From: Liolophura sinensis
Lineage: Eukaryota; Mollusca; Polyplacophora; Chitonida; Chitonidae
DNA length: 60,000 nt
Direction: 5' to 3'
NCBI RefSeq assembly: GCF_032854445.1
Contig: NC_088305.1
Span: 23,843,400-23,903,399 of the forward strand
In this document: positions 10,356 through 24,100 of the stretch, piece by piece
How positions within the stretch are numbered: position 1 is the stretch's first letter
Layout of the letters: each line of letters opens with the position of its first letter
Program-made: the position numbers and the translations under genes
The notes under the pieces: model-generated
What the model saw: only the letters and a program-made list of their open reading frames with translations
Databases searched by the model: none
What the model was told of the DNA's origin: nothing

Positions 10356-12945
10356 GTTCATCATCGGGGTCACATTCCACATCCACCTGTAAACACTTCC
10401 GATCACGTGTTGTGTGTCTGACGTCAGAAAGTAACAATTTGAGATGTTGAGGACAATAAATAACGTTGTTAGTACCAACCACAAAGCCAGTGCTAGTCCT
10501 GAGCGAAGTTCGTTAAAACCAATGCTACAGAAAAGCATACACCAAGATGACGAGGAAAGATTTCCCTCGACATCAGATCACAACAGAAGCTCTTGAATAA
10601 CCGGCGTATGTTGATACTTGCGTGACCGGTTTAGATATAGTAATATGAGCTTATAATCGAGTTAAAATGATGACTGCAACTGATGTTTACAAGCGCTGTA
10701 ACCAGAAGAAAGTAGTGAAATATTTGCTTCCATAAATGTTTTCTTCCTTCCTCTTTGACTTTGGGAATTGGGAAACATTGGGAATTCTTCCCCGTCTAAC
10801 GCTGTTTGAATATCCCTGTGATTTTGACTGATTTATGCAAGGAAAATTTCACCATGGAATCGTTTCCTATTGGACGCATCATGTGATGTCAAACTTCGTT
10901 GTGTTGTCAAACTTTGTTGTACCGAGGAGCTGTTTTCCTTGTTCAGTGGCTATCGAAGGCATGGAGCAGACGATCATAAATTAAGCAGTTTGCTCCCAAG
11001 AGTTCTGTACAACTTGTGTACAAATTTTTCCTCCCGTATTCTTCTGACATTTCAGAGCTGTTAGCTGAGGCTTCGTTTTGGTGCGAGTGCATGTGTACTG
11101 GTGTGTGTTGTGCAACGTAGAAGGGTGTGTCATATTGAACAACATAATTCGTGATCTAACCTTGTCTCTGGTGCCAATGAGGCACAGGTGTTTTGACCTC
11201 AAGTCCATTTTGTTGGTGTGCTAGGATCTCCTGCCCTCCTACAACATTTTAACTGTGACACAAAGAAAAGCATGTATATTACTTAGTTACTTAGTTACTG
11301 TTGGGGTGTAAGTCGTGTGATGGCGTGGCATAATTTTGATTTATTTTAATTTAACGGTTTATATTTATTGGCATCGTCCTTGTCCAGAATAACTCATGTC
11401 AGGGTTTACATGCATACATACATACATATTGGTTTATATGGCGACTCCTTTTTTAAGTTTTCGTATATTTATTCATACTTATTTCATACATTATTTCATA
11501 CAAATTATGGACTTAAGAAAACAGTTGGCTCAAGTCATCCAAGAACATGCAGATAATCGACTTTTGACAAATTGGAGGCCCTGAAGTACATTGTCTCACT
11601 GTGGCTTAAGACTTATCAGGAAGTCTACCTGCGCATGGACATTTCTTCGGAAGAAAAAACGTGAAACGTACATGCGAGTATGCATGTTTTGAGATCCACA
11701 AATTTGTGTAAGTTTACATGATTGGATATTGAAGATTACGACAGCTTGTGGGTCGACTCCATGTTTTGTGTGATTGCACGAAATACACCACAGGTGAACT
11801 AAGTATTTTAAATGATGTATTGGCATCCAGTTCAGTAGAAGCCTTATTTCCAAAAATAATGACCGGGAAGAACTTTCTCATGTTAAAGACACAAAAGTCA
11901 AGTTAATTATTTACTTTTGCTCGACAAGTATTTGTATACAGTCAGTAAATACCAATAATACAGAGAGATAAAACTTAAATGAATAGGTTTTGTTACAGGT
12001 TACAAGATAAGCCGTTCAAGAAAACTATTCAGACACCTTTTGGAGAAAAGTTTTAGAGAATCTCGGATGTTATTGGTTTTTTGTCAAATTGGACGTTTGA
12101 ATATTGTATCCGTTGCCTTTCTTTTTGAACATTAGTGTCCCACTGTGTATCCATATTGTGCTTCCACTGGTCAGATCAGTCCAAGCTTTTTGAAAACCTG
12201 TCAGTTTATCTCTATTTTGTGAATTACATGCAGCTATATACAGGAGAGTTTTAAATCTGTGAAAGTATAAGAATCAATCCCGACATTCGTATACCACTGG
12301 CAGAGTATGTAATAATGTAAGTAGTAAAAATGCTGAGAAATTGAGAAACTCTCACACATTGGGTTAGACAGAGTAAGAGTAAATACATCAATGGCCTTCA
12401 GTCTCCCATTTGTCTGCAGGTAACTCATTCGTGAAAAGACACAGAAAGGGACAGACACATAAGACTGTCTTCACATGTTTACATCAGAGACAGAAGTGCT
12501 AACCAGAAGTCATGCGTTAATTTGTATTACTATACAGACCATAAAAATGCCCACAGAAATGGTGTACGCCAGAATCCGGTTTACACAGGCAGTCGGAGAT
12601 GTTACGGAGGTTGGATTTGAACCGCTTCATGGTAAGTGTGTTAATGACGCCATGCAAATATCAAGGGCTGTAATACTTCATGCATGAATGGCATATCTTG
12701 CATCAGGGTTTCAATCCACCAAGCAGATTTGGAAGTATTTAAGGGCGGTGGTTTCTCGTTTACATGGAAATGAGGCAAAACGTCCTTTTTCAGAAAAGAA
12801 ATAGGTAGAATTCAAATGTGTCCCTGTGTTATTCCAACATAAAGCAGGATTCTGCTGGTGGACTAAAAATCCCGGAGGGCTGGTCCATTAGCATTGTTTT
12901 AATCTTACTGTATATTAAATGTGATGATAACACAGCATTTTGAGA
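10356..12945. other. No gene seen downstream of copy A
   Basis: Contains a candidate poly(A) signal at 10455-10460, then AT-rich intergenic sequence. Its unit B counterpart is 26964-29600. A hydrophobic minus-strand frame at 10320-10538 was examined and rejected. A short stretch at 12265-12520 reappears at 41980-42215. Confidence 0.5.
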
Positions 12946-12949
12946 AATT

Positions 12950-13195
12950 CTAGACCAGTTACGTCTAACAGAATGCAATTAATATCACTGCATTTTTTTT
13001 ACCTAATTCTGCTTAAGCCATGGTGCTAGGGGGCTTGTAATTCGCTACTGTTTATGTATTTTCATGAACAGTTAGAATAAAACCCTGACTGAGGTAAATT
13101 GACAAGGGGCCATATTTCACCGGTTACCTGTTACCATTTGCCAGCTGTCACACTCGTCGCTGCTATGGATTTACTTTCTAGGCTGTACGTCTTTT
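12950..13195 (+). repeat. Dispersed repeat (about 245 bp), unit A
   Basis: Related sequence at 29600-29850 (unit B), 58970-59200 (+), and in reverse at 1481-1580, 17335-17430 and 48985-49060. Shared blocks: AGACCAGTTACGTC, GCAATTAATATCAC, CCATGGTGCTAGGGGGCTTG, AGAATAAAACCCTGACTGAG, TTTCACC.GTTACCTGT. At least five copies at different divergences: an old interspersed element of unknown type. Confidence 0.7.
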
Positions 13196-13644
13196 GTAGT
13201 ATTACTCATGGATGGCCAAGTTTCCTAATTCATTGTCTTGTGACATTACTTGATGTGAACTATGCAATGAAAGTATATGTTACATAAAAAGGTAGTAAAA
13301 ACTTATCCTATCACACTTCGTATATGTACAGAGCGGGTTCTTTCTCTGTGTTTGGGAGTTTAAGAGTACTAAAAATGACAATAGCTCAATAGCTTCTGTA
13401 CTTATTGATTGGGAATGTTACTCATCTATATTGAAAATTTATGCTATCTTGATTGAAATATTAGTTCAATTATGAATGAAATACTTTTATTAACATCTTC
13501 ATGTGCTGGGTTTAAATTTCCCAGATTGTTTTGGCTATATTTGTTTACTGGATATGATATTCGTCTATATTAGAACTTTGCGACTTGTTGATTGAAAAGT
13601 AAAACTGAATTAAAAATAAAATATATTTTTGAACATCCACATTC

Positions 13645-13829
13645 TGTGCTTGAATTCCCGGGACTGTTTTGTCTGTCGTCATGGATGTAACATATGGTGA
13701 GTGCATGTGCTTGAATTCCCGGGACTGTTTTGTCTGTCGTCATGGATGTAACATATGGTGAGTGCATGTGCTTGAATTCCCGGGACTGTCTTGTCTGTCG
13801 TCATGGATGTAACATATGGTGAGTGCATG
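13645..13829 (+). repeat. 61-bp minisatellite, 3 copies (unit A)
   Basis: Units start at 13645, 13706 and 13767, exactly 61 bp apart, and are almost identical: TGTGCTTGAATTCCCGGGAC, then TGTTTTGTCTGTCGTCATGG and ATGTAACATATGGTGAGTGCA. Each unit contains an EcoRI-type GAATTC overlapping a CCCGGG site. Confidence 0.97.
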
Positions 13830-13923
13830 TAATAGCGTTATAAATGTTATATCCATTCCATAGCCTTATCATACAACACGGGAGAGATAAGAACATTTTC
13901 AGGTAGAGAAATTATGTTAATCA

Positions 13924-14032
13924 TGCTACCTTGCTACCTCGCTGCCTCGCATCGCTACCTCTGCTTACCTCTCTTCGTTACCTGGCTGCCTAGCTCTGTA
14001 TTAGAAAGGTCCAGGTAGCGAGGTCGCGAGAT
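13924..14032. repeat. 9-bp GCTACCTCG-type simple repeat with inverted end (unit A)
   Basis: Repeated GCTACCT/GCTGCCT/GCTTACCT words, followed by CCAGGTAGCGAGGTCGCGAG, which is inverted relative to them, so the strand can fold back. Unit B copy at 30890-31015, with one extra CTGCTTACCT word. Confidence 0.7.
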
Positions 14033-14117
14033 TTCCTCTGTCGACTTCCATCAGTCCCTAGATTCACCTTCAGTTGAATGCGTATTACTGAATTGAGTTC
14101 GCTTCACCGTGGAGGGT

Positions 14118-14386
14118 GGGCGTCTCCGTGGTGAAGGTGATTAGCACGCCAGCACGGCGCAATGACCCAGGAGCCTTTCACCAATGCTGTCCCTGTGAGT
14201 TCAAGTCCATCTCATACTTGCTTCCTCTCTGGCCGTACTTGGGAAGGTCTATCAGCAACCTGTGGATGGTCGTGGGTTTCCCCCGGGCTTTGCTCGATTT
14301 CCTCCCATCATAATTCTGGACGCCATCGTATAAGTGAAATATTCTTGATTACGACGTAAACACCGATCAAATAAACAAATAAATAA
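14118..14386 (+). mobile_element. SINE (family 1), full length, diverged (unit A)
   Basis: tRNA-like head GGCGTCTCCGTGGTGAAGGT, B-box GAGTTCAAGTCC, body CTGGCCGTACTTGGGAAGGT and an AAATAAATAAAT tail. It is more diverged from the family than the 23647 copy. Unit B copy at 31097-31366. Short open frames in it are incidental. Confidence 0.9.
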
Positions 14387-14739
14387 ATCGTTTCGCCGAG
14401 TTTTTGTAAATATGCATATATGTATTGATGTTCTTGGTGTTTATAGCATTATACTCAGTAGCTCATAAGGTGTTGATCATGTTGATGGGTGTCGGAAATG
14501 TGACAATGCCACAGAGCAAACTACCGCATTTCGCTAGTTACTTGGCAAATTTTTTTCGACTTAAAGCTGGATCCGAGGCAACGAGAGCTGCATTCGAGCT
14601 CGCGACCTCCTTGATCAAGTACCCTACGGTGAATCACGTGATGCTGCGTTCACACGCTGAAAGCATGCAGCATGTGCGCCCTAAACTTGTCTATCAATAG
14701 TAAGCGACAGATACAAATGGTATGAAATAAAGAGTTGGC

Positions 14740-14830
14740 CAGACGGTGGCCAGCATTATGGTGGGAGGAAACAGGGCAGAGCCCAGGGGAAACCCACGAC
14801 CATCCGCAGGTTGCTCCCAGACTAGTCGAA
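14740..14830 (-). mobile_element. SINE fragment, antisense (unit A)
   Basis: GGCCAGCATTATGGTGGGAG, then AAACCCACGACCATCCGCAG. Unit B has the longer version at 31722-31880, including the tail and GTTTTACGCCG block; A has lost about 60-80 bp of the tail side. Confidence 0.85.
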
Positions 14831-14879
14831 TATTTGTCGGGTCGCTGGAATAAATCGCACTGAGTTAACGGGGCGTAAA

Positions 14880-15765
14880 GAATGTGAACCATGGAGGGCC
14901 TGTGCAACACTGAGATGATGACCTTCTCGTGCATGTGTATGTAGTACCAGTCCCATCTCAGAGCAAACATCACACCAAAGGCTTTACAAACTGTACTTGC
15001 AACTGCTTCAACGTCAAACCCCAAGCATTAATTCATTCAATCACAGCGAACAATATCTCCATCTTCTCAATCGACTCAGACGATTACAAATTGACGACTG
15101 TTATCTTCTCTCTAGTGGGCGCACACCTGTACACCGGAAACAGATTACAGAAGAAATTTTCATTAATATGCACCAGGATCAAACCATGTACATCCACAGT
15201 AGATATGTTAAATATACTTTAATCGGCATAATTTTCTATCCACTGTGCATACGTTGAGCTAATTAGCATACATTAACATATATAGAGTGATAAGGCAGTT
15301 TTTCTTAAGGATAACTGATGAATAGGAACAAAGCTTTTTTTCTCAGTGAAATATTCAATGTCCGTTTTTGCGAATCTGTGTGTGATATTATAGACATATG
15401 CAGCTCCCAGCAGATTGTACACTCCAATGTCGGTGTAAAGATCACTTGACAGTGTAAACACTATTTTGTAATGCTAATTCCACAGGGTACAATGTACACT
15501 AACAGAACGAACGCTTGGAGTACAGGCCACCATAAATCTAGTAAAAACAATATTAAAGTACACAGCAGCCCTTTTGTGACGCTTTCAAGTACACGTGTAA
15601 AACTTACCAAAAACTTCAGTATAAAGTATGTTTGACATTATTTGTGTCTCCAACAGTATACATAGCTAGTTTGAGAGCATCTGGAAAAAAATCACAATTT
15701 TTTGCCGCACCCCCGGGGCGGCAGTTCAGTTCAAGTCACAAGTTGATCATTACAAGACTTTACCA
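14880..15765. other. No gene seen (unit A)
   Basis: AT-rich intergenic sequence between a SINE and the 31-bp minisatellite. Counterpart at 31918-32830. Open frames of 84-127 codons here show no family resemblance. Confidence 0.45.
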
Positions 15766-17334
15766 CACCAACTATCCCCACTATTCAACACCACAAACGC
15801 CCCTATACCCATTATTCAGCACCACACCCGCCCTAACACCACTATTCAAAGCCACACCTGCCCCTATCCCCACTACTCTGCACCACACAAGTCCCTATCT
15901 CCACTATTCTGCACTACACTCGCCCCTATCCCCACTATTCAACACCACACCCGCCCCTATCCCCAGTTTTCAGCACCACACCCGCCCCTATCCCCACTAT
16001 TCTGCACTACACTAGCACCTATCTCCACTATTCTGCACTACACTCGTTCTTATCCCCATTATTCTGCACCACACCCGCCCGAATCCCCATTCTTCTGCAC
16101 TACACCCGCCCATATCCCCATTATTCAGCACCACACCCGCCCCAATCCTCACCATTCAGCACCACACCCGTCCCTATCCCCACTATTCTGCACTACAGTC
16201 GAACCTACCCCCACTAATCAGCACCACACCCGCCCCTATCCCCACTATTCAACACTACAGCCGTCCCTATCCCCACTATTCAACACCACACCCGCCCCTA
16301 TCCTCACTATTCAGCACCACACCCGCCCCTACCCCCATTATTCAACACCATACCCGTCCCTATCCCCACTATTCTGCACCACACCCGTCCCTATCCTCAC
16401 TATTCAGGACCACAACCGCCCCTATCCCTACTATTCAACACCACACCCGACTCTATCCCCACTATCCAACACCACACCCGCCTCTACCCCCACTATTCAG
16501 CACCACACCCGTCCCTATCCACACTATTCATCACTACACTCGCCCCTAACCCCACTATTCTGCACCACACCCGCCCTACCCCCACTATTCAACACCACAC
16601 CCGTCCCTATCCCCATTTTTCAACACCACACCCGTCTCTATCCCCACTATTCAACACCACACCCGACTCTATCCCCACTATTCACCACTACACCAGCACC
16701 TATCCCCACTATTCTGCACCACACCCGCCCCTATCCCCACTATTTAACACCACGTTCGTCCCTATCCCCATTGTTCAGCACCACACCCGCCCTAACCCCA
16801 CTATTCAGCACCGCTCCCGCCCCTATCCCCATTATTCACCACCACACCCGCCTCTACCCCCACTATTCAACACCACACCCGCCCTTATCCCCTCTATTCA
16901 ACACCACACCCGTCCCTATCCCCACTGTTCAACACCACAACCGCCCCTCTCTTTATTATTTAGCACCAGATCCGCCCTTATCCCCACTATTCTACACCAC
17001 ACCCGCCCCTCTCACCACTATTCAGCACCATACCCGGCCCTATCCCCATTATTCAGCACCACACCCGGCCTTATCCCCACTATTCAGCACTACACCCGTC
17101 CCTATCCCCACTATTCAAAACCACACCCGCCCCTATCCCCACTATTCTGCACTACACCCGCCCCTATCCCCTCTATTCTGCACCACACAAGTCCCTATCC
17201 CCACTATTCTGCACTACACTCGCCCCTATCTCCACTATTCTGCACTACACTCGTCCCTATCCCCATTATTCCGCACCTCCCCCCCCCCCCCAATTTCCAC
17301 AATTGTGCACTACACCCGCCCCTATCCCCATTAT
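15766..17334 (+). repeat. 31-bp C-rich minisatellite, about 50 copies (unit A)
   Basis: Unit CCACACCCGCCCCTATCCCC plus ACTATTCAGCA (31 bp); the plus strand is almost free of G. Variants swap TTCAGCA, TTCAACA, TTCTGCA and CCCGTCCC/CCCGCCC. The unit has no stop in any plus-strand frame and 31 is not divisible by 3, so translations cycle through all frames and show a 31-aa period. The 127- and 190-codon frames inside are therefore artefacts. A poly-C run of about 13 lies near 17280. Confidence 0.97.
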
Positions 17335-18004
17335 GGTTGGTAAATGGTCACACATATTACCAGTGAAAAACGGCCTCTTTTCAATTGATCTCAGTTAGGG
17401 TTTTATTCTAACCATTCATTCAAATGGCTATTCAAATGAGATATTTTCTCACACCCCAGACCTACCAGGAAACGTTTCAAAAGTCCTATAGTTTTGACAA
17501 TACTTGACCGTTCTGAACCTTGGATGAGGTGCTTAAGCCCCTAGAACACCGGATACACGGGCTAAAAGTACTGGGAGCGACATAATTGGTGATTGTGTAA
17601 ATATTAACCAATCAGGATGCCGAATTGTCACAGCACTTGATTAACAGATGTCTGATGACAAATACAAAACAATAAATACTGAAGCAGTACGTAATGCATA
17701 CCACGTCCTCACTGTTTTATAATCGTACATGACCTGCGTATGTTAAGGAGTCTTCTCGGGTCCATATTTTTCAACCAACTTAAGACTGGCGTCATAAATT
17801 GTGAGTCCTTAAAAAGCCAAACTCAGAACAGAAAAGAATTGAAATTATGTCTAGTACATTGTTTTGCGATACAAAATAAGTGCGTAAATTTTTAACTTTG
17901 TAGAGCAAAGCAGTTTATTTGCAGCTGTGTTTGAATGACGTGTGATAAATACCTGCTCTGTACATTTACGTGAACGGCTTCACCTGAAGACACCAATAAC
18001 CAAC

Positions 18005-18420
18005 CACACATTTCTTTCATTCATTCAGCACCGAGATTTTTGTAATGCGTGTTCTGTCTACATAGCACGCATTTCCTTTTATTCATTCATCACACCTCCG
18101 AGATTTCTCTGAAATGCGTGCTCTTTGCATACATATTCATTATTCATTCATTCAGCGCACCTTTGATATTTGTCTTTTGCGTGTTCTGTCTACAAGCCAC
18201 ATATTTCTGTCATTTACTCATCACACCTCTGAGATTCTCTAATGCGTGCTCTGTCTGCAAGGCACGTATTTCTTTCATTCATTCATCACACCTCCTTGAT
18301 TTCTCTAATACGTGTTCCCTCTACAAGTCATGCGTTTCTTTCAATCATTTATCACACTTCCGTGATTTCTCAAATGCGTGTTCTGTCTGAAAGGCATGTA
18401 TTCCTACTTCAGTCTTTACA
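18005..18420 (+). repeat. About 62-bp minisatellite, 6-7 copies (unit B)
   Basis: Same array as 2150-2560 with scattered substitutions and the same number of units. The array therefore predates the segmental duplication and has not changed length, unlike the 61-bp array further down. Confidence 0.85.
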
Positions 18421-18747
18421 TCTCCTCGCTGTGCATATTGTACATGACTAATCACCCACAGTTCATTATACATGTATATGCATTTCTAACCTGTGTGCAG
18501 TTCAACCTGTTGACCTCTTTTCATATCTTGACATGACCTCCGTACAAGTCAACAGTATCTGCACAAAATGACCGCGACACACCATAGGCAGCCATGTTTC
18601 CGCTCTTAACAAGCCAATGTGGCGTGAGTCGTGTTTAAAGTAAACATATATACTTCGGTGGTTATATAATTTTAAAACCCACTGACCCCGTGAAATTACT
18701 GACATTTTTTAACTGTATTTTTACATTTGTTAGCGCTGAACGAGTTA

Positions 18748-18875
18748 TATTTATTTATTTATTTGATTGGTGTTGTACGCCGTACTCAAGAATATTTCAC
18801 TTATACGACAGCGGCCGGCATTATGGTAGGTAGAAACTGGGCAAAGCCCGAGGGAAACCCAGGGGAAAATGTTGT
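18748..18875 (-). mobile_element. SINE (family 1), partial, antisense (unit B)
   Basis: Orthologue of 2888-3040 within unit B, slightly shorter at its 5' side. Shared insertion site shows it predates the duplication. Confidence 0.85.
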
Positions 18876-20869
18876 TGACAGACCTTCTCGAACGAGTTAT
18901 ATACGAGTGGAATAAATATACTTAGTAATAAGTGTATTATATTTTTAATAAACGAACTACAAGAGCTATATGCTTGGAAATACCTACATATAAGTTTATC
19001 ATCATAGACATCTCTGCTTGTATTTTAAATCGACAAACGCCAGGAAATATTTTTAACATTTTCAGTGTTTCTACAAAACAAATATTCTTTTACATTTGTT
19101 AGAACGGAACGTGTTCTCGAGTCGATGCGCTTAATGATGAAATGATATTTTTATTGAGCTGAACTGTAACAGTTACGCATTGAAACGCCTACAAGTCGGT
19201 CCATGATTTCAGACGGCCTTATAAGTAGGCGTCAGCTATATGCTAGATAACCTACTTGGGATGTACGTATTTTTCAGAATGCAGGAAACGAAAGTTATGC
19301 CAGTTTATTATCATTATGTGGAAAGTATTGTGTTAGTTTTCCGTGCACTTGGTGTAAGAGGACATATAGTTGATAATTTCACAAAAATCGTCTGATTATT
19401 CGTTCCCAGACATTTGTCGCTACTGTAGAAAAATCACGCATCCGTGGACACTACATGTATATTCAAAAAGGAAGTCTACGGTATATCTGTGTCAACGATT
19501 AGCGAACTATAGCCTGTCATTTCTTACTTGTCTGTAGTACAAAATTCCGTTAAAATATCCCGCAAATTACGACATGGGAATTGCCAGAGAATGAATTCTA
19601 ACTCGTAACCTCAGGTGAAGTCAAGGTCCTATATATCCTTGCAATAATGTTCACAAATATATTCACCTGATGTATACAAAAGGTTTGTTAAATGTCACTG
19701 TCAAGCTGGGAGCACATACATGTATGGACATAGGGTAATGATCCATATATACACTGTGGGATTGAATAGTGAATTGGAATACTCGTGTTGCAATGTCACT
19801 AACAGAGAATGTTGACTATGGCAACAGATGGAGAGTCCCACTGTTTCTTCATTTGTCGAGCTTAACACTGCATGGTGGAACAACACCTGTCGTCGAAAAA
19901 AAAAGTGACATAGCGGAGATTTATCAGACACTGGCCCTCATGACGGTCCATAATCAGTTAATAATCTTGCTTACAAACACGTGGAAGCACTTCGAATGGC
20001 TGTTTGAGTGCAAGTGTTCAATAGATTTTCACACCGTGAACCACTCAAGCGTTACAACTTAGTAGTAGTTGGATTGCATTCAACATCATCTAGGCGTGTT
20101 TCGGCCGACATTCAGTGAGTAATTTTAATTTACGTGCGCAAATCGAAACAGACTAGTATAAACGGTTTCCTCTGCTGGTGTATTCCTTTTTTTATGAATT
20201 TATTTTATATTTAATTATTCTCCGAATAATGCATTTAATAAATAGCAAGCGTGTAGAAGCCACGTACGTAAAGGCCTCGTAGCACCCTGTTAATGGTCGT
20301 AAGTTTCCTCAAATGGCTACACGTGTGTACTTGTTGCACATGTGTAGTGATTGTGGCTCAAATTAACATGTATGTATTAGTATGGAATGAATGAATGAAG
20401 ACAGCTAAGTAACCCAAGCGCATAGCCCCGAATTTGAACAGCGTAATGTCCTTAAAATTAGCCCTTAACAATTTTTTTATCTGATATACAATATAAGTAT
20501 TTATGATTTATTCATTTGTTCAACTTTTATTCAAAACTATTTTTGTTCTGCATTCAGGAATACTTACACATATGGTGTAAATGATGTTTTATGAATTTTA
20601 TTGTATTTACAAAACACATACTGCGTTATGATATAGCCTACAGCAAACGTTCCACGTCCTTATTTGCATGGTCGTCTTGCACAAAGGGTTTCATTTAGGA
20701 TTGATTTATTTAATTATCTGATCTGTGTTTTACGCCGTACTCAAGAATATCCATTTAGAATTGAAGGTAACTTTAAAGCCAAATGTCGTTATATAAATTT
20801 AGATTTTTTTCCTTATAGTGAGGTTTATTTTAATATAAGAACATGTTGCCTATATCATGCAAATTATAA

Positions 20870-21114
20870 AAGTGTACGAAAGCATGGCAATGGTATGATA
20901 TTACATGTTAATGAACAATCTTTGTAGAATTTGTAAAAGTTCTGTTTTATATTTTTAGAACCTGATAACAGGAGAATCGAGGCAATTTGCCGAAGGCGAC
21001 TATTCCGGGGAAACTTGCTAACGGTCTGGTCTTCACGAATGACGTAAAACATCTCTCAGCACTTCCGGTGGAATTCACCAATCAGTGTCTTTGACACAAA
21101 GACATTTTCGTATC
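20870..21114 (+). promoter_or_regulatory. 5' region of gene B with a ~62-bp deletion; CCAATCAG at 21078-21085
   Basis: Relative to copy A (5777-5838), B lacks about 62 bp between GGTCT direct repeats. Copy C retains recognisable sequence from this block (GTGAA.TGAACA, TCTTAACG), so the loss occurred in B. The CCAATCAG motif remains, 30 bp before the ATG. Whether the lost block is promoter or 5' UTR is unknown. Confidence 0.5.
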
Positions 21115-24100
21115 ATGGCTCCCTCGTCAAGGACGACGGTGTTTTTTGGGTTAGGACTATCATTGGGCTTAGTTATTGCATTCACTTTGACTACTTACTC
21201 GTCGTTGAAATTAACACTGCCCAAGATTGTCTATCACGCCTCCTATGGCTCTGAACTCGGTTCGGACGTGGATAAAACTAGAGGTCTCAACATAGATGAG
21301 CATATTTTGTTTCCAAATGAAAGAGCAAACAATCTGAAAGGCCCTAATCGATTCCCACAGAGCATTCATTCGCACGAAGAACTCGACAAACTGGGAGGCC
21401 CAGACAAAGAATTCCATTTTAAAGATGCGCTTGCGCACAATGGTGAGTGTTTTATTCCGTTTTCTTCTGTATTAACAATGAAGTTATTGCGTTAATCACA
21501 AGAAAAGAATCTTAAGAGAAAGTAGTGTAAAACTTATCAGAGAAGATTAATTACATTTTTGTTCGTACTTAGAGTGTCCAGTGTCACCTTGTTACACGAC
21601 GCTTGTTATTACGAAGGCCGATATTATTTATCATGTTATATCAGCTACTTGTTCTTTATATTCTACCATATGCGTGGATATTCATTTGAGCGGTATTGAC
21701 GGCATCGTCGTTAATCGCGCGAGAAATACTGGCTTCAGAGTGGAATAGAGAGATTTGTTAAAAAATACATGTAGTATAAGGGTATAAGTATAACTTTTTC
21801 CTTGTTTCTGTTTTTTTTTAAGTCGCCATTTAGCTAAACATATCAAAATGAACGGTTTTAGATCGAGATACATGCGGGTTGTTACGGAAGCTTAAAATGT
21901 ACAGATCATAAAGAAATTACAATAATTGTTCACCTCCAATGTTTGTCAGACGATCTCAATGTTTGTCAGACGATCTCAAGGTTTGTCAGATGACCTCAAT
22001 GTTTGTCAGACGAGCTCAATGTTTGTCAGACGAGCTCAATGTGAGTCTGCGTGTTTTCCTGTCTGGACAACCAGGGCCCAGTATTTCAGAAGTGTATTAG
22101 CAGTTAAGCCCGATATTAACTTTAGTCCAGACTAACTCTCCATTGACTTTGTATTAGAACAAAAGTGGTGTTAAGATTTAAGCCTGGCGTATCTTTTGAT
22201 ACACTTTTGAACAATCAAAGCCGGACTTCACGATTTTACGCCGTACTGATAACAACCTTGTCTTTTCTAGGATTGAAAGCTTCAGGGGGCAGTTGTGAGG
22301 AAGTGTATTAAGGTTAAGTCAAGCTTAAATCTTAATACCAGTCCCATTATAACACAAAACAAATGGGGATTTAGTCTGGACTATAGTTAATACCGGGCTT
22401 AAGACAACTGGGCCCTGAGACTACCTCTTATGTTGTCGTCGACATTGGAAATACTAGTTTCTGCAGTTCAGGTTAAAAGTTCACCCCTCATGGGTATTTC
22501 TATGCAAGGGCTGTTGATGGTCAGATGTTTTGACACGCTGAATGTGAGGCATGCACTGTTATCATAACATTCAGATACTGACGCATCCTATCCAAACAGT
22601 TAGTTACTCACAGCTGAGTTCACAGCATTGGTTATTGGACCAAGGTTTTATGGCTGTTTCGTAGCCGCAATCACGGGCACGGTATCCTATAGCGCCACAT
22701 GTCAACCATTCTCCTGATAGGGTATAGCAGGTCGTGATGTAGTGGTTAGAGGCGCTTGTTCAATCGCCATCGGGCACACAAAGCGTGGGTTCAAACCCGT
22801 CTTTGGGAAGCAGATTTGTGAATTCCTGGGGCCACATTCACAAAGATGTCGTACTTGTACAATATCGCACATACAGGACAATGGTACGTTAATAGCGACG
22901 TGCAAAATATCCTACGACGATAAAAAGAATGTCGTACGCCGCTTTGTGAAAGTGGCCCCGGAGTATCACAGCTTATGGGGACATATGGGGACGAAGATCG
23001 TCTTCGTGTTTGCACAGCTTAACTCTCGTCTTTCACTAATAAGGTACACTTATAGGTTATTGAATGAATCCGCGCTTATACCATATAGTACTACTTTTGA
23101 GTGGCGCCCAAACGTAAACGAGCTTGCAAAGATTAAACGAATACACATAAGTTTGTATTCGTATAATAACCTATTTATTATACACTAAACATCAGTTAAT
23201 TCAACTAAAGAACGAAATTTAGTCATCGATAAGGAAATTTGAAACAAAACTTTAATAGAAAAGACAGCACATGATATGACTTGAGTCATTCAGGACCAGG
23301 GATGGAAACACACTCCATCAATCTATTTTATATCTGGAATTCCAACAAGGCTTTGGGATGTGTTAAATGCGATAATTCAATTATGCAACATCGCAAAAAT
23401 GAAAAAGCATGCTCTTTAGGGTTCATTTGGGAAACTTTATCAATGCATATATGCAGTTAGCCTGGTGTCTTTTCTTTTAAGATAGTAAAACTCGTGGAAT
23501 TTTTTTGTATAAATGGAACAAGGGTATGTACACGGAAAATAGACGCGGTGTCATCGAATGATGCGACGGTAACGTCAAATTCCTAACGATGACATGCAAT
23601 AAATCGGTATACTGCAAACTGAAAGCAAGGCCATCAAACAAGCATGGGGGCCTCTGTGGCTCAGTTGGTTAGCGCGCTAGCTCAGCGTAATGACCCAGGA
23701 GTCTCTCACCAACGTGGTCGCTGTGGGTTCAAGTCCAACTCATGCTGGCTTCCTCTCCGGCCGTACGTGGGAAGGTCTTGCAACAACCTGCGGATGGTCG
23801 TGGGTTTCCCCCGAGCTTTGCCCGGTTTCCACCCTCCATAATGCTGGCCGCCGTCGTATAAGTGAAATATTCTTGAGTACGGCGTAAAACACCAATCAAA
23901 TTAATAAATAAATCAAACAAGCATGTGTTTACATGTTTGCATTGTAGACATATGGATTTGTGAAATCATTACATTAAATAAAAGTGAGCGTAAAGTGAGC
24001 CACTAAACCAGAATTAGTTAATAAAGTAGTATTCCAGACATGTTCTAAATATATTTGAAAAGTTCTATATCACTTGTCAACAAAATAAATAGCAAATGGT

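Larger units (their letters stand above)
1481..17334 (+). repeat. Segmental duplication, unit A (15.85 kb)
   Basis: The sequence from GGTTGGCAAATGG at 1481 is repeated from GGTTGGTAAATGG at 17335, in the same order, to the 31-bp minisatellite. It contains C1GALT1 copy A. Relative to unit B it has an extra segment of about 635 bp (4985-5620), a deletion of about 1.45 kb inside intron 1 (junction near 8529), 3 rather than 8 copies of a 61-bp repeat, and a shorter terminal minisatellite. Base substitutions between units look like 1-3%. Confidence 0.95.

Noticed and set aside
10320-10538. Minus-strand hydrophobic frame downstream of copy A (and 26928-27191 in B) as an exon of a membrane protein
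   Set aside because: Nearly all A/B differences in it change the amino acid, it overlaps the end of exon 3 antisense, and it contains the candidate poly(A) signal region of copies A and B.
13645-13829. CRISPR-like array
   Set aside because: The 61-bp units are contiguous without spacers, in a eukaryotic genome: an ordinary minisatellite.
23647-23720. tRNA gene
   Set aside because: A- and B-box-like sequences are those of a SINE head; no complete cloverleaf, and followed by the SINE body and tail.
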